Below are positions 6,389 to 12,517 of a stretch of 12,517 bases of DNA, piece after piece. Every line of letters begins with the position of its first letter. Within the stretch, counting starts at the first letter, position 1. The notes beneath the pieces are model-generated. The model was not told the DNA's origin, ran no database searches, and worked only from the letters and a program-made list of their open reading frames with translations. This DNA comes from Oxalobacteraceae bacterium UBA7693 (GTDB taxonomy: Bacteria > Pseudomonadota > Gammaproteobacteria > Burkholderiales > Burkholderiaceae_D), in NCBI GenBank assembly GCA_002482715.1, contig DLGN01000161.1, positions 7,206-19,722 on the forward strand, given 5' to 3'. The position numbers and the translations under genes are program-made.

Positions 6389-6708
6389 TAACAGACAAGG
6401 ACGGTGTCTCACGCCGTAAGCATTTAGAGCGGGTGGCCAAGCGTAAAGGTGTGCCACCACCCGGTCTAATAGCACCAGACTTCCCAGAATCACTCCGCCA
6501 TGTGTGGGAGTGGTTTTGGGAGTTAAGCGATACAAGGCAGCCGGGATTCTCAGGGATTGCACCAATTAGTTTCCAAGAGATAAAAGCCTGGTCTGAATTA
6601 ATGGACGAAGAGCCAACACCCAGCGAGATTGAACTAATCCGCACGCTCGATACACTTTTTAAAAGGACGCTGGAAGATGGGAATGGAAACGAACGCAACA
6701 AAAGTTGA
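5921..6708 (+). CDS. Tail assembly chaperone, frameshifted long form (gpGT-like)
   Basis: A -1 shift at 6328-6334 joins the first 138 residues of the short form to a 124-residue extension, giving 262 residues. The extension frame is open from 6325, since a TAA at 6322-6324 closes it upstream, and it runs to the TAA at 6706-6708. It reads GRQREYLLDYAKHEF, then SLLVTDKDGVSRRKH and the segments VPPPGLIAPDFPESL and WEWFWELSDTRQPGFSG, which look like real protein. In lambda, gpGT is made at a few percent of gpG; the T part recruits the tail tube protein. A GTG at 6433 could be proposed as a separate start, but coding sense continues upstream of it in the same frame and it has no good binding site, so the frameshift is the better explanation. 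Confidence 0.82.
6328..6334 (+). promoter_or_regulatory. Slippery heptamer T TTT TTG for -1 frameshifting
   Basis: In the zero frame the codons are CTT TTT TTG at 6326-6334, giving the X XXY YYZ-type heptamer T TTT TTG inside a run of seven T (6327-6333). Slipping back by one base lets both tRNAs re-pair on TTT TTT. The target frame (-1) is open from 6325 to 6708. The heptamer differs from lambda's G GGA AAG but fits the same rule. Confidence 0.8.
6343..6358 (+). promoter_or_regulatory. Hairpin downstream of the slippery site
   Basis: CGAGAA at 6343-6348 and TTCTCG at 6353-6358 form a perfect 6-bp stem with loop TACC. The stem begins eight bases after the end of the slippery heptamer, the spacing usual for stimulatory structures of -1 frameshifting. 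Whether it stimulates the shift is inferred. Confidence 0.6.
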
Positions 6709-9700
6709 ATTTAATGCGGTCGATAATTCACTTCCTGTTTTCCAAGCACATCGAGAATCGCTAGACAGAGTCAGCGAAGCCTATGACCGTTCCGCTGCGG
6801 CCGCGCAGCGTTACACTCAAAGTGATTCACAATCCGGCAGCCGCGCTCAACAGATGTCAGCAACAGAGCGCGCATTGGCACAGGTTGAGCAATCAGCCAA
6901 TCGCACGGCCGTAGCCATGGGTGCAGTTGGAACCAGTGGCTCCCAATCAATGCAACAGTACGGTAGTGCTGTAGGCGTCGCAGAACAAAAAACAAGAACA
7001 CTTGGCGATACGGTAAATGTCCTTAAAGGATTGCTGGCGGGTGTGCTAGTTGCTTTCAGTGTCAATGGCGTAGCGGATCAAATAGATCAGTACACCAAGT
7101 ACACGTCGCAATTAAAGCTCGCTACCAATAGCACGGCAGAGCTTGCCACTGCACAAGATGCGGTGCGTAGGATCTCAAAAGACGCTCAAACGGACCTCGC
7201 CGGCACGGGCGTACTGTATGCACGTATTTCAAATGGCACACGTGAGCTAGGAACAGCGCAGGCCAAAGTTGCAGAAATCACCGAAGCAGTAAATCTCGGT
7301 CTGAAAGTAAGCGGTGCGACAGCGACCGAGTCAGCCAGTGCACAACTACAGTTGTCCCAGGCGTTCGCATCCGGCACCTTACGCGGCGAAGAATTCAATG
7401 CAGTCAATGAAGCTGGCCCTCGCATCATGAAGGCGCTGGCCGATGGTATGGGGGAGCCGGTTGGTGCACTAAAGGATATGGCGTCGAACGGCAAAATTAC
7501 AGCGGAAGTGATGGCCAATGCATTGCCAAAAGCGCTCGAAGAGTTGCGCAAAGAAGCAAAAGAAGTCCAAACAATTTCGGGTTCATACCAGGTACTTAAA
7601 AATAACGTACTTGAATTCGTAGGCGTTCAATCTCAGGCCAGTGGTGTAGTCACATTAGTCACCGGAGGCATCGATCTCTTATCCAATAATTTGGAGCTAT
7701 TAGCCGGCGGGATGGCCACAGTAATGGCGGTCAAATTTGCTAACTATTTGTCTGAAGTTGTCACATCAACTTACGCCACTGTCGCAGCAAATCGTGCGTT
7801 GGCCGCGTCCAATTTAGCAACGGCTCAAGCGAATGTCGCAGCTACTGCATCGACCTTAGCGCTCGCAGATGCCCGCGTGATTGAGTTACGTCAGTCTGTT
7901 TTAAGTGCCACTGGGGCGAGCGCATTGGCTGTCACAACAAATGGTTTGATCCCAGCACAAGCGCGTGCAACGGCGGCAAGCTTAGCGCACACAGAAGCCC
8001 TTGCAGCGCAATCGATTGCGGTCGGTGCTGCAAGTACAGGTGCGGGCGTCTTACGCGGCGCTTTGGCGTTCCTCGGTGGTCCAGTTGGCTTGCTTGTTAC
8101 CGTATTAGGTGTAGCTGCTACAGCATGGAGTGTATTCGGAAGTAAGGCAGAGGAAGCGAACGATAAAGCGCTGAAATCGACCGTAGAGACCTCGCAAGAG
8201 ACTGTTACGCGTTTAGATAAAGAGATCGAAAAACTCAAAGAACGTAATTCTTTGCGCGATGCCGTACCTGGTGTGAAGGTTGCACGCGAGGCGGACCAAG
8301 ATGCATTGGCACGTGCGAAGAGGGATTATGACGAAGCACTTGCTGGCAAAGGTAAAGCTGCGGGCTTAAATGATGTCGGTCGTCTCGAAGTCGTCAAATC
8401 ATTGGGTATGGCTTATGGCGCGGTATACCAACGTATTCAAGAAGTGACAGCGCAAACAGAGAAGTTGAACGGCACAACCAGCAACGACAAGATGAAAAAA
8501 TGGTTGGGCGAAAACGGTACAGCAGCCCAACGTATGGCCGCAGCTTTCGAAGAAGCGAAAAAAGAAGTCGGTGTGTTAACACCTGAAATGGAAAAACTCA
8601 TTCGTGCCAAATTCGCAGATAAAGCCGCTACCAAAGAATCGTTTGATATTTACAAAGAGCTAAACAAATTTAAACAAGTTGACTTGAAAATGGAGGCAAG
8701 CCTCCTACAAGACATTAGTAAAGAGAGCAAGTCTGCAAGGGAAGAAACCAAAAAATGGATGCAAGATCAGCGTGACAATTACACAGCGGCCAATAAGTCG
8801 CTGGATGATCACGCTCAAAAAATGGCAGAGACCAATGAGTTGGCACAGATGGAGATCGATCTGTTAGGCGTCTCTGCGGTGGAGCGAAACACGCTGATAG
8901 AGCAGAGAAAAATTGAAATTGCTTTGCAACGCGAGCTAGCCAAATTAAAAGAGATGAATTTGACTGATGAAGCGCGTCAAACATTAGTTGATAAAGCAAC
9001 TTCGCAAGCCAATATCGACAAATCAACAGCACAGTTACGCGCTCAGCAGTCCGAATGGACAAAGTTTTACGGCGAAATCTATACAGGCATTTACGACTCA
9101 CTTTATCGCGGTTTCGAAGCCGGCAAAGGCTTTGGGAGATCCTTGTTGGATAGCATACAAAATATGTTTAAAACCAATGCGATTAAAGTTATTTTGCAAG
9201 CCGGAATGACTAGCGCGTCGGGTGCCGTTTCGAATATTGCCCAAGCAATGAGTAGTGATGGAAGTGGATCTTCCGGCATGGGTGGTAGTTCCTTGCTGTC
9301 GATGGGGAAATCAATCTACGAAGGATTTTCTGGTGGTTTTTCAGGATTTGGCAATTCAGTAGCGAATTATGTCCAGGCTGGGCTGGATAAAGCAGGCCTA
9401 TCCATGACGGGCGGAGGTAATAGCGCATTCGCGTCTGGCGCCGGCACGGCCGCAAGTTATGCCGGGGGCGCTGCTGTTGGTATTTATGGCGGTCGTGCTA
9501 TATCAGGTGGCTACTCGGTAACGGGTGGTAACGCGGCGGTCAATATTGGCACAGCGATTGGCGCAATCTGGGGTCCAATCGGCATGGCGATTGGTGGCGC
9601 CATTGGCGGTTTGGTGAATCGTGCATTTGGGCGTAAAGCAGCGGAGTTGCAGCAATCAGAGATGTCTGGATCATTTGGTGAATCGGGGTTCACCGGCAAC

Positions 9701-11497
9701 GTGCGCGACGTCTACAAAGCAGAAGGTGGCTGGTTCTCTGGTGATAAATGGAGCGAGAAGAATAATGCAATCAGCGACACCAAATCACTAAGCGATGCTT
9801 TTGCGGCCATCAAATCATCTTCGTTGGGTTATGCATCGATTTTAGGATTGTCTGCTGATGCGGTAAATAACTTCACTAAAGATTTTAAAGTGAACTTATC
9901 GATCACCGGCGATGCCGCGAAAGATGCAGAAGCGAATAAAAAAATCATGACGGACTTACTCGTTAGTGTTGCCAACGATATGTCTAATTTATTGGCGCCG
10001 TCACTTCGCCAATTTGCACGCGAAGGTGAACAGGCTTCTGATACATTAGCGCGATTATCGAATAGCCTACTCACCGTGAACGGCGTAATGAATGCAGCCG
10101 GCTTTGCAGAATTCGATAAAAGCTTGGATGGGGCAAAAGCAGCGGAGCGATTGGCAGAGCTCGCAGGCGGAATCGAAAATCTAGCGTCAAGCACGCAGTA
10201 CTTTACCGAAAATTATTACACCGAAGCAGAACGTATGCAGCCGTTGATAGATCGCGTTGCGGCATCGATGGCGTCGCTTGGTCAGTCCTCAATTGACACG
10301 ATCCCAGAATTCTCAGCTTACGTTAAAGGCCTCGATAGAACAAAAGAAGAGGGTGCAAAAACATATGCACAACTGATTGCGATTGCAGAGCCATTTAAGC
10401 TAGTTGCAGACTACACAGCAAAACTCAACGGCACGTTAAGTCAAACTGAGCAAGCCGCAAAAAATGCAGCGGACGCACTCAAGCTAGCAAACGATGTTGA
10501 GCAAGAACGTATCGGCCTGCAAACGCAGATCAATGCGCTCACGATGTCTGCTGCAGAAGCGATGAATGCCCAACGCAATGCGATTAACGAATCGAACAGA
10601 GCCAAGTGGGACGAGCTCCAGTTGCTACAGCAGCAGCGAGCACAAGAGGCGGCTGATGCACAACTGGCTAGTCAGATTGCAGCGGAACGTGCTGGTCTAC
10701 AAAGTGAATTGAACCAGCTCACGATGACCGAGGCGCAATTGCTCGATCTAAAACGCAACTCTTACGCAAAAGCCAATCAAGATATTTTTGACCAAATTCA
10801 AGCAGCCAAACAAGCTGAAGAAGCGATACGACAAGCGCAGGAAACTTCCCGCCAAGAACAGGAAATTGCACGCCAGGCGGGAGACGCATCGCGAAAAATT
10901 CGTGATGCTTGGCAAGGCCTGACTGACAATGTTTACGATGAAGTCCGTCGAATCAGAGGGCTCACAACAGCAGACACCGAGCAAGGCTATGCATTAGCCA
11001 AAACCACTTTCGCAGTCACCAATGCAAAAGCAAGCGCCGGCGATCAAGCTGCTTATGCGCTGCTGCCCAATCTGTCAAAAGCGATGTTAGCGATCGCAGA
11101 ACAGCAAGAGCCGACATTGCAGGCGCTAAGGCTGATACAGGCGCAGACAGCCGGTAGTCTTTTGAATACGTCCGCAAAGTTAGGCTTCCAATTGCCCTCG
11201 TTTGCGGTCAGCACAGACTACGTCCCGCAAGACATGATCGCACAGGTTTATAAGGGTGAAATGAACGTTCCGGCAGCTTTCAATCCCGCAAGTCAGCGCG
11301 AAAACAGTAGTCAATTAATCCAAGTCTTAAGAAACGAAATCAGCGAATTAACAGCAGTCGTTTCTGATTTGCTTAAAGAAACCGAAGACGGCAATAAAGA
11401 TACGACACGCATAAAAGACTTGCTGGTCACTGTGACAGAAAACGGGCGTGCTATGCAAAACGAGGTTATTAACACTGTGAAGGTGGTCATATCATGA
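6677..11497 (+). CDS. Tail tape measure protein
   Basis: At 1606 residues this is the longest gene here; its product sets tail length and helps pass DNA into the host. Residues about 115-135 form a hydrophobic segment (VLKGLLAGVLVAFSV). Residues about 140-290 are the typical N-terminal tape measure domain, including RGEEFNAVNEAGPRIMKALA near 236. Hydrophobic, possibly membrane-active segments lie near 462-488 (AFLGGPVGLLVTVLGVAATA) and 956-985 (GAIWGPIGMAIGGAIGGL). Helical, coiled-coil-like stretches lie at 490-560, and two related 60-residue repeats start near 1277 and 1337. The C-terminal motif TDYVPQDM, then KGEMNVPAAFNP (about 1513-1537), recurs in such proteins. It overlaps the chaperone frame by 32 bases. 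ATGs at 6677 and 6683 are both plausible; GGAAG at 6672-6676 suits the second. By the lambda relation of about 0.15 nm per residue, a tail near 240 nm is expected if the protein is not processed. Confidence 0.95.
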   Translation: MGMETNATKVEFNAVDNSLPVFQAHRESLDRVSEAYDRSAAAAQRYTQSDSQSGSRAQQMSATERALAQVEQSANRTAVAMGAVGTSGSQSMQQYGSAVGVAEQKTRTLGDTVNVLKGLLAGVLVAFSVNGVADQIDQYTKYTSQLKLATNSTAELATAQDAVRRISKDAQTDLAGTGVLYARISNGTRELGTAQAKVAEITEAVNLGLKVSGATATESASAQLQLSQAFASGTLRGEEFNAVNEAGPRIMKALADGMGEPVGALKDMASNGKITAEVMANALPKALEELRKEAKEVQTISGSYQVLKNNVLEFVGVQSQASGVVTLVTGGIDLLSNNLELLAGGMATVMAVKFANYLSEVVTSTYATVAANRALAASNLATAQANVAATASTLALADARVIELRQSVLSATGASALAVTTNGLIPAQARATAASLAHTEALAAQSIAVGAASTGAGVLRGALAFLGGPVGLLVTVLGVAATAWSVFGSKAEEANDKALKSTVETSQETVTRLDKEIEKLKERNSLRDAVPGVKVAREADQDALARAKRDYDEALAGKGKAAGLNDVGRLEVVKSLGMAYGAVYQRIQEVTAQTEKLNGTTSNDKMKKWLGENGTAAQRMAAAFEEAKKEVGVLTPEMEKLIRAKFADKAATKESFDIYKELNKFKQVDLKMEASLLQDISKESKSAREETKKWMQDQRDNYTAANKSLDDHAQKMAETNELAQMEIDLLGVSAVERNTLIEQRKIEIALQRELAKLKEMNLTDEARQTLVDKATSQANIDKSTAQLRAQQSEWTKFYGEIYTGIYDSLYRGFEAGKGFGRSLLDSIQNMFKTNAIKVILQAGMTSASGAVSNIAQAMSSDGSGSSGMGGSSLLSMGKSIYEGFSGGFSGFGNSVANYVQAGLDKAGLSMTGGGNSAFASGAGTAASYAGGAAVGIYGGRAISGGYSVTGGNAAVNIGTAIGAIWGPIGMAIGGAIGGLVNRAFGRKAAELQQSEMSGSFGESGFTGNVRDVYKAEGGWFSGDKWSEKNNAISDTKSLSDAFAAIKSSSLGYASILGLSADAVNNFTKDFKVNLSITGDAAKDAEANKKIMTDLLVSVANDMSNLLAPSLRQFAREGEQASDTLARLSNSLLTVNGVMNAAGFAEFDKSLDGAKAAERLAELAGGIENLASSTQYFTENYYTEAERMQPLIDRVAASMASLGQSSIDTIPEFSAYVKGLDRTKEEGAKTYAQLIAIAEPFKLVADYTAKLNGTLSQTEQAAKNAADALKLANDVEQERIGLQTQINALTMSAAEAMNAQRNAINESNRAKWDELQLLQQQRAQEAADAQLASQIAAERAGLQSELNQLTMTEAQLLDLKRNSYAKANQDIFDQIQAAKQAEEAIRQAQETSRQEQEIARQAGDASRKIRDAWQGLTDNVYDEVRRIRGLTTADTEQGYALAKTTFAVTNAKASAGDQAAYALLPNLSKAMLAIAEQQEPTLQALRLIQAQTAGSLLNTSAKLGFQLPSFAVSTDYVPQDMIAQVYKGEMNVPAAFNPASQRENSSQLIQVLRNEISELTAVVSDLLKETEDGNKDTTRIKDLLVTVTENGRAMQNEVINTVKVVIS
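10505..10804 (+). repeat. Two related 60-residue protein repeats within the tape measure gene
   Basis: The tape measure sequence ERIGLQTQINALTMSAAEA (from residue 1277, base 10505) recurs as ERAGLQSELNQLTMTEAQL (from residue 1337, base 10685). The flanks are also similar: NAQRNAINESNRAKWDELQ against DLKRNSYAKANQDIFDQIQ. The period is 180 bases. The DNA has diverged, so this is an old duplication rather than a recent one. Repeats with a fixed period are expected where the protein acts as a ruler. Confidence 0.6.
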
Positions 11498-12405
11498 TCG
11501 TTATTCCGTTGATTCCTGTCACATCAAGCAATTTAACGTCCAGCACAATCCCGGAAGTCGATACCGCAGTGGGAGAAATAGCTTGGGTATCTGGCATATT
11601 TGAAATCGGCGATATTCGCGTCGTCGCATCGGTAGGACGTAAATTCATGTGCCTAAATGACGGATCGTGGACTGTGTCGCCCGAGTTAGATCCCACAAAC
11701 TGGGAGGATCTCGGAGCTTCGAATCGCTATGCAATGTTTGATCTGTATCGCAATACGCAGACCGTTTCTTCGTCTCCTATTGTTGCTGTTGTCTCGCTAG
11801 ACAAGCGCATCGATGCAACCATGTTTGCAGGTCTTGTTGCAACTTACGTGCAAGTTGAAATGTTGGTTGCTGGTGAAGTTGTTTTTACTGAAGAAATCAA
11901 TTTGAACATCAGAAAGACAATGGTCTGGACAGAATATTTTTATAGTGAATTCGAATCGAAAGAGAGTGCTGTTGTACAAAATATGCCGATGTATTCAAAC
12001 GCGTCATTGCGTTACACAATTGTGAACAATTATGGCGACGTTAAATGTGGAGCAGCGATATTTAATCGGTCGACGTATCTTGGTTATATTGAAGCCGGCG
12101 TCGAAGCAGATCCACTTAATTTCTCAAAAATTGAGCGTGACCAGTTTGGTAACACAACGTTGAGACCTCGTCCGTCCTATTCGCGAACATCACAATCATT
12201 GATTGCCGATTCAAAGCATATTAATAAAATTCGCAAAATAAAGAAGGTTTTGGATGCTGTGCCGGCAGGCTGGGTTGGTTTACAAGATCAGTCTGGCAGT
12301 GACTTTTTCGAGATTCTCAATATCGTCGGTATTTGGAGAAAATTCTCGATCAGAGATGACCCTGCTGACCGTGCAAAAATACAACTAGAACTAGAGGAAA
12401 TATAG
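11494..12405 (+). CDS. Distal tail protein with carbohydrate-binding-like N-terminus
   Basis: This 303-residue protein starts inside the tape measure stop (ATGA overlap), with GAAGGTGG at 11479-11486 as its binding site, so it is translated in step with it. Residues about 25-80 have the spacing of a small tail-associated carbohydrate-binding-like module: GEIAWVSG, then FEIGDIRVVAS, KFMCLNDGSW and DPTNWEDLG. They lead into SNRYAMFDLYRNTQT, a segment that recurs in phage tail tip genes following the tape measure. Residues 90-220 look beta-rich, with strands such as ATYVQVEMLVAGEVVF, and LGYIEAGVEADPLNFSKIE follows. The C-terminus is charged. There is no signal peptide. It probably belongs to the tail tip or hub, but I cannot assign a named role. 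A distal tail or minor tail protein is the likeliest description. Confidence 0.75.
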   Translation: MIVIPLIPVTSSNLTSSTIPEVDTAVGEIAWVSGIFEIGDIRVVASVGRKFMCLNDGSWTVSPELDPTNWEDLGASNRYAMFDLYRNTQTVSSSPIVAVVSLDKRIDATMFAGLVATYVQVEMLVAGEVVFTEEINLNIRKTMVWTEYFYSEFESKESAVVQNMPMYSNASLRYTIVNNYGDVKCGAAIFNRSTYLGYIEAGVEADPLNFSKIERDQFGNTTLRPRPSYSRTSQSLIADSKHINKIRKIKKVLDAVPAGWVGLQDQSGSDFFEILNIVGIWRKFSIRDDPADRAKIQLELEEI

Positions 12406-12517
12406 ATGACATCCCCAATTGCTCCGACAAATATCTCAGCGCTCGGCACACCACCGAGTACAAGTGATCCTGTAAATTTTGATTCGCGCGCTGACGCATT
12501 CTTAGGTCAACTGCCAA
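12406..12517 (+). CDS. Start of a tail-associated protein (3' end missing)
   Basis: An ATG at 12406 directly follows the previous TAG, with AGAGGA at 12393-12398 as binding site. Thirty-seven codons are visible and the frame is open to the window end. It begins MTSPIAPTNIS and contains PPSTSDPVNFDSRADAFLG, a pattern common near the N-terminus of proteins encoded just after the tape measure and tail tip genes in long-tailed phages (often annotated as tail fibre or hypothetical). The 'DP..F..RADAF...LP' motif is the basis for calling it real despite the truncation. Function cannot be judged from this fragment. Confidence 0.75.
   Translation, partial: MTSPIAPTNISALGTPPSTSDPVNFDSRADAFLGQLP

Noticed and set aside
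6433..6708. Independent 91-residue gene starting at GTG 6433
   Set aside because: Sensible protein sequence in the same frame continues upstream to the slippery site at 6328-6334, and there is no good binding site before the GTG. It is the downstream part of the frameshifted chaperone.
7186..7551. Long minus-strand open frames inside the tape measure gene (for example 7186-7551 and 9829-10194)
   Set aside because: They lie opposite confidently coding sequence, have low-complexity Ala/Ser/Pro-rich translations, no ribosome binding sites and no recognisable domains. They are shadows of the + strand gene.
1..12517. Search for defence genes, toxin-antitoxin pairs, insertion sequences, CRISPR arrays, tRNAs or attachment sites
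   Set aside because: The coding space is filled by phage head and tail genes on one strand, and gaps are under 100 bases. I see no candidate for any of these.

Overview
The window is one stretch of the late structural region of a long-tailed, non-contractile double-stranded DNA phage (siphovirus type), either a free phage or a prophage in a Gram-negative host. Every gene I can support lies on the + strand, and genes are packed with gaps of 0 to about 90 bases. There is no sheath gene, and a G/GT-type frameshifted tail chaperone precedes a very long tape measure, so a flexible non-contractile tail is expected. Several proteins (portal, tail-tube type, tail terminator, capsid decoration family) look like those of phages of Pseudomonadota. 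A betaproteobacterial host is my guess from the style of these proteins and cannot be confirmed here.

Layout. 3-1010 is the 3' part of a lambda-type portal gene. 1100-3148 is a fused ClpP-like prohead protease, scaffold-like segment and major capsid protein. 3225-3557 is a DUF2190-type capsid decoration protein. 3560-3850 is a probable lambda FII-like head-tail joining protein. 3857-4198 is an unrecognised small protein with a charged tail. 4199-4645 is a lambda U-like tail terminator. 4664-5860 is the tail tube protein. 5921-6388 is the tail assembly chaperone, with a -1 frameshifted long form reaching 6708. 6677-11497 is the tape measure protein. 11494-12405 is a distal tail protein of unknown exact role. 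12406 to the window end is the start of another tail gene.

Together these genes build the capsid (portal, protease, scaffold, capsid, decoration), close it (joining protein) and build the tail (terminator, tube, chaperones, tape measure, tip). The order matches lambda except that the lambda C/Nu3/E functions are merged in one reading frame and no obvious Z-like tail completion gene is present.

The most interesting signals are translational. (1) A strong ribosome binding site with an in-frame GTG lies inside the protease-capsid fusion, predicting a 448-residue scaffold-capsid product without protease, a parallel to lambda C/Nu3. (2) A complete -1 frameshift cassette (T TTT TTG, 8-base spacer, 6-bp hairpin) lies in the tail chaperone gene. 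(3) A 9-bp hairpin covers part of the ribosome binding site of the fusion gene. I see no defence system, mobile element, CRISPR array, tRNA or integrase in the window. It is otherwise an ordinary phage morphogenesis operon.
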